Below, one piece after another: positions 35,046 through 43,008 of a DNA stretch of 64,000 nucleotides. Below the pieces are notes generated by a model. That model had not been told where the DNA came from, ran no database searches, and worked only from the letters and a program-made list of their open reading frames with translations. The stretch covers positions 1-64,000 of the forward strand of contig NZ_FOHB01000002.1 of assembly GCF_900111375.1 (NCBI RefSeq). Direction: 5' to 3'. Source of the DNA: Pedococcus cremeus. GTDB lineage: Bacteria; Actinomycetota; Actinomycetes; Actinomycetales; Dermatophilaceae. The translations under genes and the position numbers were made by a program. Every line of letters begins with the position of its first letter. Position 1 is the stretch's first letter.

Positions 35046-36146
35046 ATGGCCGAGACCGCGACCAGCAGCAGCCGCAGGGGCTACGTCGAGTCGAGCTTCA
35101 AGCGCGACACCCGCTACATCTCCGACCGCGTCACTGCTGACGGCAGCGGCGAGAACGCCTGGCCCGTCGAGGCCGGCCGTTACCGGCTGGTGGTGGCGCG
35201 GGCCTGCCCGTGGGCCAACCGCGCCATCATCGTGCGCCGCCTGCTCGGCCTCGAGGACGCCATCTCGATGGGCGTCTGCGGGCCGACCCACGACGAGGAC
35301 AGCTGGACCTTCGACCTCGACCCCGGTGGCGTCGACCCGGTGCTGCGCATCCCGCGGCTGAAGGACGCCTTCGAGGCCCGCCAGCCGGGCTACCCCCGCG
35401 GGATCACGGTGCCCGCGCTGGTGGAGGTCTCCTCGGGCAAGGTCGTCACCAACGACTTCGCCCAGATGACGCTGGACTTCTCGACCCAGTGGCGCGAGCA
35501 CCACCGCGACGGCGCCCCGGACCTCTACCCGGCGCACCTGCGCCCGGAGATCGACGAGGTCAACCGGCGCGTCTACTCGGAGGTCAACAACGGCGTCTAC
35601 CGCTGCGGCTTCGCGGGGACCCAGTCGGCCTACGAGGAGGCCTACGACCGCCTGTTCGACACCCTCGGGTGGCTGAGGGACCGGCTCCGTGACCAGCGCT
35701 ACCTCGTCGGCGACACCATCACCGAGGCCGACGTGCGGCTGTTCACCACGCTCGTGCGCTTCGACTCCGTCTACCACGGGCACTTCAAGTGCAACCGGCA
35801 CAAGCTGAGCGAGATGCCGGTGCTGTGGGCCTACGCCCGCGACCTCTACCAGACCCCCGGGTTCGGCGACACGGTCGACTTCGCGCACATCAAGGCGCAC
35901 TACTACGTGGTGCACCACGACATCAACCCCACCGGCATCATCCCGAAGGGGCCCGACCTGTCCGGCTGGCTGCTGCCGCACGGCCGGGAGGCCCTCGGTG
36001 GTCGTCCCTTCGGTGGCGGCACCCCGCCCGGTCCTGTGCGCGAGGAGGAGCGGGTGCCGCCGGCGCACCAGCCCACCGACCGGTGGCCGAGCGAAGTCCT
36101 GGGCGGACCCGTGCAGGAACACCTGCTGCACCAGGACGAGGAGTGA
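35046..36146 (+). CDS. glutathione S-transferase family protein, xi-class (glutathionyl-hydroquinone reductase-like)
   Basis: A 366-residue protein with the xi-class signature: catalytic Cys54 in ACPWANR, the long FDLDPGGVDPVLRIPRLKDAFE insertion, TVPALVEVSSGKVVTNDFAQM in the thioredoxin-like part, and the all-helical domain with LVGDTITEADVRLFTTLVRFD. Classical members reduce glutathionyl-hydroquinones. Actinobacteria normally use mycothiol instead of glutathione, so the thiol partner may be mycothiol. The C-terminal 50 residues (Gly/Pro-rich) extend past the usual end. Its stop overlaps the next start (GTGA). Confidence 0.9.
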   Translation: MAETATSSSRRGYVESSFKRDTRYISDRVTADGSGENAWPVEAGRYRLVVARACPWANRAIIVRRLLGLEDAISMGVCGPTHDEDSWTFDLDPGGVDPVLRIPRLKDAFEARQPGYPRGITVPALVEVSSGKVVTNDFAQMTLDFSTQWREHHRDGAPDLYPAHLRPEIDEVNRRVYSEVNNGVYRCGFAGTQSAYEEAYDRLFDTLGWLRDRLRDQRYLVGDTITEADVRLFTTLVRFDSVYHGHFKCNRHKLSEMPVLWAYARDLYQTPGFGDTVDFAHIKAHYYVVHHDINPTGIIPKGPDLSGWLLPHGREALGGRPFGGGTPPGPVREEERVPPAHQPTDRWPSEVLGGPVQEHLLHQDEE

Positions 36147-37447
36147 GCGCGGGCGTGCCCATGCAGGGCACCGACCGCCAGGGTGAGCGCGAGCACGACC
36201 TCGTCGTCTTCGGTGCCACCGGCTTCGTCGGGCGGCTGCTGGCGGCCGAGCTGGCCGAGCAGGCACCGGCCCACCTGCGCATCGCCCTGGCTGGCCGCGA
36301 CGAGGCCCGGCTCCAGGACGTGCGCGCGTCACTGCCGGGCGCGGCCCGGCAGTGGCCGGTCGTGGTCGCCGACAGCCGCGACCAGGCCGCCCTCGACCGG
36401 CTGGCCCGTTCGACCCGGGTCGTCGTCACCACCGTCGGGCCCTACGCCCGCCACGGGTTCGGCCTGGCCGGCGCCTGCGCCGAGGCGGGCACCCACTACG
36501 CCGACCTGACCGGCGAGGTCCTCTACGTCCGACGGCTCGTCGACGAGCTGCAGCAGACGGCCGAGCGCACCGGGGCGCGCCTGGTCACGGCGTGCGGGTT
36601 CGACTCGGTGCCCTCCGACCTCGGTGTGCTGGTGCTGCACCAGCGCGCGCGGGCCGACGGCGCCGGCGACCTCTGCGACACGACCCTGCTGGTGCGCCGG
36701 CTCCGGGGAGGCATCAGCGGCGGAACCGTCGACTCGATGCGTCTGATGGTGGCCGAGGCCGCCTCCGACGGCGCCGCCCGCAAGGTCGTCCTCGACCCCT
36801 ACGCGCTCAGCCCCGACCGGGCGGCCGAGCCGCACCTGGGTCGCCAGCGCGACGTCGGCGGTGTCATGCGCGACGCCCAGACCGGGCAGTGGACCGCGCC
36901 GTTCGTCATGGCCTCGTTCAACACCCGCATCGTGCGGCGCAGCAACGCCCTCACCGGTCACGCCTACGGCCGGAGGTTCCGCTACCGCGAGCTCATGGCC
37001 TGCGGCCGGGGGAGGGCGGGCCAGCTGCGCGCCGCCGCGGTCTCGGCCGGCGTCGGTGCGCTCGTCGTCGGCATGGCCAACCCGCTCACCCGGCCGCTGC
37101 TCGGCCTGGTCCTGCCGTCACCGGGCGAGGGGCCCAGCGAGGAGGTGCGTCGCCGCGGCTGCTTCCGCATGGAGCTCCGCACCACCACCGCGAGCGGGCG
37201 GCGCTACCTCGCCGTCGTGGCCGCGCAGGCCGACCCGGGGTATGCCGCCACGGCCGTCATGCTCGCGGAGTCGGCCCTGTGCCTGGTCGAGGACGAGCCG
37301 CGCCTGCCGGCGCGCGCCGGTGTGCTGACCCCCGCCACGGCGTTCGGCGACGTCCTCGTCGGACGCCTCCGCAAGCGCGACTTCACCCTGACCGTGGAAG
37401 AGGAGCCGGCTGAACGGCATACGCCGGCCGCGCGGCACTCCGCCTAG
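36143..37447 (+). CDS. saccharopine dehydrogenase family protein / trans-acting enoyl reductase-like
   Basis: A 434-residue protein with an N-terminal Rossmann fold (VVFGATGFVGRLLAAEL, about 21-37), the VVTTVGPYARHGFGLAGACAEAGTHYADLTGE segment typical of the family, and a C-terminal hydrophobic patch (about 290-320) suggesting membrane association. Mycobacterial relatives include trans-acting enoyl reductase of phthiocerol lipid synthesis, but no polyketide synthase is nearby. GTG at 36143 overlaps the previous stop (GTGA); the ATG six codons later is an alternative. Its TAG stop shares CTAG with the convergent nadA stop. Confidence 0.82.
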   Translation: MSAGVPMQGTDRQGEREHDLVVFGATGFVGRLLAAELAEQAPAHLRIALAGRDEARLQDVRASLPGAARQWPVVVADSRDQAALDRLARSTRVVVTTVGPYARHGFGLAGACAEAGTHYADLTGEVLYVRRLVDELQQTAERTGARLVTACGFDSVPSDLGVLVLHQRARADGAGDLCDTTLLVRRLRGGISGGTVDSMRLMVAEAASDGAARKVVLDPYALSPDRAAEPHLGRQRDVGGVMRDAQTGQWTAPFVMASFNTRIVRRSNALTGHAYGRRFRYRELMACGRGRAGQLRAAAVSAGVGALVVGMANPLTRPLLGLVLPSPGEGPSEEVRRRGCFRMELRTTTASGRRYLAVVAAQADPGYAATAVMLAESALCLVEDEPRLPARAGVLTPATAFGDVLVGRLRKRDFTLTVEEEPAERHTPAARHSA

Positions 37448-38661
37448 TCGCGGTGGGTCTCGCCCGGCAGGGCGAGCATCTGGTCGAGTGCCACGCGGGC
37501 GTAGTGCGCGACGTCCTCGTCGACCTTGATCGGGTTGACGACCCGGCCGTCGACGAGCGACTCCAGCGCCCAGACGAGGTGCGGCAGGTCGATGCGGTTC
37601 ATCGTCGAGCAGTAGCAGACGTTCTTCTCGAGGAAGGCGATCTGCTGGCGCGGGAACTCGGCCGCGAGCCGCTTGACGAGGTTGAGCTCCGTGCCCACGA
37701 CCCACTTCGTGCCGTCGGGCGCGGCGGCGACGGTCTTGATGATCTTCTCGGTCGACCCGACCTCGTCGGCGGCCTCCACGACCTCGTGGCGGCACTCGGG
37801 GTGGACGATGACCTTGACCCCGGGGATCTCACGCCGGGCCTGCTCGACCGCCTCGAGGGTGAACCGGCCGTGCACGGAGCAGTGGCCGCGCCACAGGATC
37901 ATGCGGGCGTCCTGCAGCTGCTGGCGGGTCAGGCCACCCATCGGGCGGTGCGGGTCGAAGACGACGCAGTCCTCGAGCGAGCCGCCGAGGTCGCGAGCCC
38001 AGGTGTTGCGGCCGAGGTGCTGGTCGGGGAGGAACAGCACCTTGCCGGTGCCACCCTCCACCCGTCCGTCGCCCGCCTGCGAGAAGGCCCACGACAGAGC
38101 GCTCTTCGCGTTGGACGAGGTGCAGATCGTGCCGCCGTGACGGCCGGTGAAGGCCTTGATGGCAGCCGCGGAGTTCATGTAGGTGACCGGGATGGTGTCG
38201 TCGGCGACGCCCGCCTCGACGAGGTCGTCCCAGGCGTCCTCGACCTGGTGGATCTGCGCCATGTCGGCCATCGAGCAGCCGGCCGCCAGGTCGGGCAGGA
38301 TCACCGTCTGCTCGTCGCTGGTGAGGATGTCGGCCGACTCGGCCATGAAGTGCACGCCGCAGAAGACGATCCACGGCGCGTCGGGACGCGCAGCCGCCTC
38401 CTTGGCGAGCTTGAACGAGTCGCCGGTGACGTCGGCGAAGGCGATGACCTCATCGCGCTGGTAGTGGTGCCCGAGCACGAACACCTTCTCGCCGAGGGCT
38501 GCCCGCGCTGCCTTGGCGCGCTCGACCAGCCCGGGCTCCGACGGCGCCGGGAGGTCTCCGGGACACTCGACACCCCGCTCGGTGGCGAGGTCGCGACCCT
38601 GGCCCAGGACGAGAAGGGGGAGGGGGGCGCCGGTGCGGGCGGCATCTGCGGTGGTGCTCAC
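37444..38661 (-). CDS. nadA: quinolinate synthase
   Basis: Iron-sulfur enzyme condensing iminoaspartate with dihydroxyacetone phosphate in NAD synthesis. The 405 residues carry VLGHHYQRDEVIAFADVTGDSF, the cluster-ligand cysteine in FCGVHFMAESA, DLAAGCSMADMA, HPECRHEV and the C-terminal CYCSTMNRIDL. NadB and NadC are not in the window, so nadA is separated from the usual cluster. GTG at 38661 is the start. The gene overlaps the convergent upstream gene by the shared CTAG stop. Confidence 0.96.
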   Translation of the reverse strand: MSTTADAARTGAPLPLLVLGQGRDLATERGVECPGDLPAPSEPGLVERAKAARAALGEKVFVLGHHYQRDEVIAFADVTGDSFKLAKEAAARPDAPWIVFCGVHFMAESADILTSDEQTVILPDLAAGCSMADMAQIHQVEDAWDDLVEAGVADDTIPVTYMNSAAAIKAFTGRHGGTICTSSNAKSALSWAFSQAGDGRVEGGTGKVLFLPDQHLGRNTWARDLGGSLEDCVVFDPHRPMGGLTRQQLQDARMILWRGHCSVHGRFTLEAVEQARREIPGVKVIVHPECRHEVVEAADEVGSTEKIIKTVAAAPDGTKWVVGTELNLVKRLAAEFPRQQIAFLEKNVCYCSTMNRIDLPHLVWALESLVDGRVVNPIKVDEDVAHYARVALDQMLALPGETHRD

Positions 38662-38773
38662 GATGAAATCGTGTCACACCCACGGGCGTGGGTCTGCCGC
38701 CCGGGGGATTCGCCCGCGACCTCCCGCGCGGCTCGTGCCCGCGCGGCGAGGTGGAACCCCCAGGGGAGGGCGG

Positions 38774-38995
38774 CTAAAGCGGGTGCAGCCGGGGGCTGGA
38801 GGCGGCGACGCTGATGGTCTGGGACCCGAACTTCACGTTGACCCGGTCGCCCTCGATGCGCACGACGCGGCCGAGGCCGTGCTTGTCGTGGGTGACCCGG
38901 TCGTCGACTGCCCACTCGGGTGTGGGGGCGACGACCTCGGAGCGGAAGGGGCTGGCTGCGGGGCGACGGCGTTCGCTGTTCTGACGGGACGGCAT
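38774..38995 (-). CDS. small Tudor/SH3-like protein resembling the UvrD/PcrA C-terminal domain
   Basis: A 73-residue protein: a disordered polar N-terminus (about 1-25) and a small beta-barrel with WAVDDRVTHDKHGLGRVVRIEGDRVNV, which closely resembles the Tudor-like RNA-polymerase-binding end of PcrA/UvrD helicases (and the CarD-type barrel). It may contact RNA polymerase or nucleic acid; that is inference. The start ATG at 38995 was chosen over an ATG six codons upstream because CACACT lies six bases before it, though this hexamer is imperfect. Confidence 0.7.
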   Translation of the reverse strand: MPSRQNSERRRPAASPFRSEVVAPTPEWAVDDRVTHDKHGLGRVVRIEGDRVNVKFGSQTISVAASSPRLHPL

Positions 38996-39067
38996 CCGTC
39001 CAGTGTGCGCCATTCGCCCGGCTTGGCGCAGCCCGGCCCGGTGAAAGCAGTCTCTGCTACGGCGCGG

Positions 39068-39073
39068 TAGGGT
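39068..39073 (+). promoter_or_regulatory. candidate -10 of the DEAD-box helicase leader
   Basis: TAGGGT about 160 bases before the helicase start; it would give a long leader containing two short open frames. Confidence 0.45.
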
Positions 39074-39117
39074 GGTTCCTGCGCGGTCCGCCCCGTTCTG
39101 CCTCGGACCGCCTTCTC

Positions 39118-39257
39118 ATGTCGATGCTCATGCGCCGCGACCGCTGATGGTTCGCGCCGGGCAGAACGACCACCACCATCTGTTGGTGAGCACCCCACGA
39201 AGACGAGCTCCGGCTCTGTCAGGAGTACTCCTGTGTCTGTTGACACCACCCCTCTGA
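39118..39257 (+). other. leader with two overlapping short open frames before the helicase
   Basis: A nine-codon frame (39118-39147) ends in TGATG, where the ATG of a 36-codon frame starts (39147-39257). The second frame begins MVRAGQNDHHHLL, with three consecutive histidines, and runs 24 bases into the helicase gene in a different frame. This could be a leader peptide or merely a structured 5' UTR; no protein family is recognised. Confidence 0.35.
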
Positions 39258-40840
39258 CCACCCCTGTGACCACCCCTGTGACCACCCCTGCCTCCACCGG
39301 CACCTCCACCTTCGACGCCCTCGGCGTGCCCGCTGCGCTGACGAAGGTGCTCGCCGCCTCCGGCATCACCGTGCCGACACCCATCCAGGCCGCCACCCTG
39401 CCGGACTCGATGGCGGGCCGTGACGTGCTGGGCCGCGGTCGCACCGGCTCCGGCAAGACCTACGCCTTCCTCCTGCCGATGTTGACCCGGCTGGCAGCGA
39501 GCGGCACGCAGCGCCGGCCGCAGCGCCCCCGCGCCCTCGTGCTGGCCCCGACCCGCGAGCTGGCCCTGCAGATCGACACCGCCCTGGCCCCGCTGGCCCG
39601 GCCCCTCGGGCTGACCAGCCAGACGGTCTTCGGCGGAGTCGGCCAGAACCCGCAGGTCACCGCGCTGCGCCGCGGCGTCGACGTCGTCGTGGCCTGCCCC
39701 GGACGCCTCGAGGACCTCATCGGGCAGGGACACGTCAACCTCGACAGCATCGAGGTCACCGTGCTCGATGAGGCCGACCACATGGCCGACCTCGGCTTCC
39801 TGCCCGGCGTGCGCCGCATCATGGAGCGGACGCCGAGCACCGGCCAGCGAATGCTGTTCTCCGCCACCCTCGACGCGGGCGTCAACGTGCTGGTGAAGCG
39901 TTTCCTCAGCAACCCGGTGACGCACGAGGCCGACTCGGCCCAGTCGCCGGTGGACACCATGGCCCACCACGTCTTCCACGTGCACAAGGACGACCGCCTG
40001 CCGGTGCTCCTCGACCTCACGGCCGCCCCGGGCCGCACCGTCGTCTTCACCCGCACCAAGCACGGCGCCAAGAAGCTGGCCAAGCAGCTGAACGCCTCGG
40101 GCGTGCCCGCCGTCGAGCTGCACGGCAACCTGAGCCAGGGCGCCCGGACGCGCAACCTCGACGCCTTCCACGGCGGGGCCGCGACCACGCTCGTCGCCAC
40201 CGACATCGCCGCCCGCGGCATCCACGTCGACGACGTGGGCCTGGTGGTCCACGCGGACCCGCCCGTGGAGCACAAGGCGTACCTGCACCGCTCGGGCCGC
40301 ACGGCCCGCGCCGGTGCCGCCGGCACCGTCGTGACGCTGATGACCGCCGACCAGGTGGCCGACGTGCGCGACCTGACCCGCAAGGCCGGGATCCGGCCGA
40401 CCACGACGCGCCTGGACGCCTCCCACCCGCTGCTGCGAGAGGTCGCCCCCGGCCAGCGCACCTTCCCCGGCGGGCTCATCCTCGACGCCCAGGCCGGCCA
40501 GCCCGAGCGGGCCAAGCAGCCCCGGCAGGCGCGCGGGCCGAAGCAGGGCCAGCAGCCCAAGCAGGGCCAGCAGGGCGGATCGCGCCGGGCCGGCACGTCG
40601 GCTTCCGCCGGTCAGGACGTCGCCCGCAGCCGCGGTCGCTCCGGCCGTGGCCGCAACGGCGCTGCCACCGGCGGCGGCTCGTCCACGGCCTACAGCACCT
40701 CGACCCCGGGGTCCGGGCAGAAGTCCGGCGGCGGCCAGCGGCCCGGTGGCGCCCGCACCAGCAACGGGGCCGGCAACGGCACCGGTGGAGCGGCGGCCTT
40801 CTCGGCCCGCTCGCGTGCCGGGTCGCGCGGCGGCCGCTGA
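39233..40840 (+). CDS. DEAD-box ATP-dependent RNA helicase
   Basis: A 535-residue RNA helicase (RhlE/CsdA-like). Q motif region near TVPTPIQAATLP, motif I GRTGSGKTYAF, motif II DEADHMADLGF, motif III FSATL, and motif VI HRSGRTARAG are all present, followed by a basic Gln/Lys/Gly/Arg-rich tail (about 425-535) for RNA binding. The N-terminus has Thr-Pro repeats from a 12-bp DNA repeat. AGGAG (39221-39225) seven bases before the GTG fixes the start. The long leader suggests post-transcriptional or cold-responsive control. Confidence 0.95.
   Translation: MSVDTTPLTTPVTTPVTTPASTGTSTFDALGVPAALTKVLAASGITVPTPIQAATLPDSMAGRDVLGRGRTGSGKTYAFLLPMLTRLAASGTQRRPQRPRALVLAPTRELALQIDTALAPLARPLGLTSQTVFGGVGQNPQVTALRRGVDVVVACPGRLEDLIGQGHVNLDSIEVTVLDEADHMADLGFLPGVRRIMERTPSTGQRMLFSATLDAGVNVLVKRFLSNPVTHEADSAQSPVDTMAHHVFHVHKDDRLPVLLDLTAAPGRTVVFTRTKHGAKKLAKQLNASGVPAVELHGNLSQGARTRNLDAFHGGAATTLVATDIAARGIHVDDVGLVVHADPPVEHKAYLHRSGRTARAGAAGTVVTLMTADQVADVRDLTRKAGIRPTTTRLDASHPLLREVAPGQRTFPGGLILDAQAGQPERAKQPRQARGPKQGQQPKQGQQGGSRRAGTSASAGQDVARSRGRSGRGRNGAATGGGSSTAYSTSTPGSGQKSGGGQRPGGARTSNGAGNGTGGAAAFSARSRAGSRGGR
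39256..39291 (+). repeat. 12-bp tandem repeat at the helicase 5' end
   Basis: GACCACCCCTGT is repeated three times (last base differs in the third), encoding Thr-Thr-Pro-Val units at the very N-terminus. Confidence 0.85.
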
Positions 40841-40892
40841 CAACCCCGGCAGACGCGGCGCTGACCCGGACGAGCACGACCCCCGGCGCGAG

Positions 40893-40898
40893 TACAGT
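40893..40898 (+). promoter_or_regulatory. -10 hexamer of leaderless glycerate kinase gene
   Basis: TACAGT, seven bases before the GTG at 40906. Confidence 0.6.
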
Positions 40899-40905
40899 CC
40901 GACCC

Positions 40906-42075
40906 GTGCACGTGCTCATCGCGCCGGACTCCTTCACCGGCACCCTCACGGCGATGCAGGCCGCGGAGGCCATGGCCGAGGGCTGGCGGAGGTCGGCGCC
41001 GCAGGACCTGCTGACGCTCATGCCGCTCTCGGACGGTGGGCCCGGCTTCATCGACGTCCTCTCCAACGCCCTGCCCGAGGCGCGGACCGTGCTGACCACG
41101 GCCGCCGACCCGCTCGGACGCGAGGTGCCGGCCGCGCTGCTGCTGGTGGAGGCCGACGACGGCGTGCCCACGGCATACGTCGAGTCGGCGCAGGCCGCCG
41201 GCCTGCACCTGCTGGAGGCCGACGAGCGCAACCCGGCCGTCACCAGCACGTGGGGCGTCGGGCAGCTGCTCGACGCCGCGCTGCGCGAGGGCGCCGAACG
41301 CATCGTCGTGGGGCTGGGCGGCAGCGGCACCAACGACGGTGGGGCCGGCATGCTGGCCAGCCTCGGCGCGGGCAGCTCCAGCGCCCTCGCCCGCGGCGGG
41401 TTGGCCCTCGCCGACCTCCCTGACGGGGCGCTGCACGGCCTCGAGATGCTGCGCCAGCGGTTCTCCGGCATCGAGCTGCTCGCGGCCACCGACGTCGACT
41501 CGCCACTCCTGGGCCTCCAGGGCGCCTCCGCCGTCTACGCGCCGCAGAAGGGCGCCACGCCGCAGCTGGCCCAGGCGCTCGAGGCGGCCCTAGGCCGGTT
41601 CACCGAGGTGGTGCGCCGCACCCTGCCCGAGGGCCGCGACCTGCTGAGCGGGCAGCCCCGCCGGCTCGACAAGGAGCCCGGTGCCGGCGCCGCGGGCGGG
41701 CTCGGCTACGGGTTGCTGCTGCTCGGCGCCCGCCGCATCAGCGGCGTCGAGGAGGTGATCCGCGCGGTGGGACTCGCCGAGGTCGTGGCGGCCGCCGACC
41801 TCGTCGTCACCGGAGAGGGCACCTTCGACTGGCAGAGCCTGCAGGGGAAGGTCGTGGCCGGCGTGGCGCAGGCGGCGCTCGAGGCCGCGACGCCGGCGGT
41901 CGTCGTGGCCGGCCAGGTCATGGTGGGCCGCCGCGAGTCCATGACGCTGGGGCTGTCGGGCACGTATGCCGTGGCCGAGACGCCCGAGGAGGTGGAGGCG
42001 GCGGTGGCCGACCCGGTGGGGACGCTGGCCGACCGCGCCGCTCGGGTGGCGGCCACGTGGTCGCCTCGTCGGTGA
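40906..42075 (+). CDS. glycerate kinase
   Basis: A 389-residue GarK/GlxK-type kinase phosphorylating glycerate. Hallmarks are the N-terminal IAPDSFTGTLTAMQAAEAMAEGWR, MPLSDGGPGF, IVVGLGGSGTNDGGAGMLASLGA (nucleotide/substrate loop), DVDSPLLG and the C-terminal VVTGEGTFDWQSLQGK. The gene lies upstream of the iron-sulfur carrier gene, as in mycobacteria (Rv2205c-Rv2204c region). Which glycerate-producing pathway it serves is not visible here. Confidence 0.94.
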   Translation: MHVLIAPDSFTGTLTAMQAAEAMAEGWRRSAPQDLLTLMPLSDGGPGFIDVLSNALPEARTVLTTAADPLGREVPAALLLVEADDGVPTAYVESAQAAGLHLLEADERNPAVTSTWGVGQLLDAALREGAERIVVGLGGSGTNDGGAGMLASLGAGSSSALARGGLALADLPDGALHGLEMLRQRFSGIELLAATDVDSPLLGLQGASAVYAPQKGATPQLAQALEAALGRFTEVVRRTLPEGRDLLSGQPRRLDKEPGAGAAGGLGYGLLLLGARRISGVEEVIRAVGLAEVVAAADLVVTGEGTFDWQSLQGKVVAGVAQAALEAATPAVVVAGQVMVGRRESMTLGLSGTYAVAETPEEVEAAVADPVGTLADRAARVAATWSPRR

Positions 42076-42172
42076 GAAGACGTACGCTAGGGACGGCGGG
42101 GAACATTTCCCGCACCACGCGGGTTTGCACGCACGCAGATCCACGAATCGACGACATGAAGGACGCAACCCG

Positions 42173-42553
42173 ATGAGTGTTCAGGACCAGACCCAGGTCG
42201 CCGCGGACGCCACGACCGAGGCTCCTGCCCACGGCGTCATCCTGACCGACGTCGCCGCCGCCAAGGTCAAGTCGCTCCTCGAGCAGGAGGGCCGTGACGA
42301 CCTTCGCCTGCGCGTGGGCGTGCAGCCCGGTGGATGCTCCGGCCTGATCTACCAGCTCTACTTCGACGAGCGCACCCTCGACGGTGACCTCGTGCGCGAC
42401 TTCGGTGGCGTCGAGGTCGTGGTCGACCGGATGAGCTCGCCGTACCTCGAGGGCGCGACGATCGACTTCGCCGACACCATCGAGAAGCAGGGCTTCACGA
42501 TCGACAACCCGAACGCCGGCAGCTCCTGCGCCTGCGGCGACAGCTTCAGCTGA
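42173..42553 (+). CDS. erpA: A-type iron-sulfur cluster insertion protein
   Basis: A 126-residue HesB/IscA/ErpA-family carrier delivering [Fe-S] clusters to apo-proteins. The three ligand cysteines are Cys55 (GGCSGLIYQ) and Cys119/Cys121 (SSCACGDSF). A 20-residue polar N-terminal extension precedes the conserved VILTDVAAAKVKSLL. It matches mycobacterial Rv2204c in sequence and neighbourhood. Clients in this window include LipA, NadA and the Rieske protein. A strong terminator follows. Confidence 0.92.
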   Translation: MSVQDQTQVAADATTEAPAHGVILTDVAAAKVKSLLEQEGRDDLRLRVGVQPGGCSGLIYQLYFDERTLDGDLVRDFGGVEVVVDRMSSPYLEGATIDFADTIEKQGFTIDNPNAGSSCACGDSFS

Positions 42554-42578
42554 CGACCGACGGGCCCGCAGGGCCGAC

Positions 42579-42619
42579 GACGAAGGCCTCCCACCGCAGC
42601 AGCGGGGGAGGCCTTCGTC
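42579..42619 (+). terminator. hairpin terminator after erpA
   Basis: Perfect 14-base stem GACGAAGGCCTCCC / GGGAGGCCTTCGTC with a 13-base loop, 25 bases after the erpA stop. No T-run; may also serve the convergent small gene. Confidence 0.8.
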
Positions 42620-42656
42620 ATGGGAGGCCGTGCTCGGCAGAGCAGGCACGCGTGCC

Positions 42657-42872
42657 TCAGCCGCCGTAGGCCTCCATGCCCTCGAGGAGGGAGGACGCGT
42701 CGTCGGGCACCTCGATGTCGTGGTGGACACCGGTCATCGGGTGCGGGGGCGACACGTCGAGCGGCACCTCGCCGGCGTCGATCCGCAGCTCGCTGAGGCT
42801 GCCGTTGTCGAGGCCCTCGCGGGGCGTGGGGAAGGCGTCGGGACGGTCGGCGGCGCTCTCGGGGGAGGTCAT
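42657..42872 (-). CDS. small acidic protein of unknown function
   Basis: A 71-residue, probably unstructured acidic protein (MTSPESAADRPDAFP...), with HPMTGVHHDIEVPDDASSLLEGMEAYGG at the C-terminus. No family recognised. The ATG at 42872 is six bases from a TACGGT hexamer, supporting a leaderless gene; the upstream in-frame ATG lies beyond that promoter. It sits where mycobacteria have Rv2203. Confidence 0.65.
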   Translation of the reverse strand: MTSPESAADRPDAFPTPREGLDNGSLSELRIDAGEVPLDVSPPHPMTGVHHDIEVPDDASSLLEGMEAYGG

Positions 42873-42878
42873 GGATCG

Positions 42879-42884
42879 ACCGTA
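42879..42884 (-). promoter_or_regulatory. -10 hexamer of leaderless small gene
   Basis: TACGGT on the minus strand, six bases before the ATG at 42872. Confidence 0.55.
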
Positions 42885-42996
42885 GGCAGGACCGCGGTCC
42901 CGACACGCCGGTACCACGAGGTAACACTCCCCGGTAACGACGGTTGCGGCGCCGAGTCAGCCTGCGGGCGACCGCGGCATCCGGCGGCTTTGGCGG

Positions 42997-43002
42997 TAGG
43001 TT
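42997..43002 (+). promoter_or_regulatory. -10 hexamer of leaderless adoK
   Basis: TAGGTT, six bases before the GTG at 43009. Confidence 0.62.
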
Positions 43003-43008
43003 GCCGGT

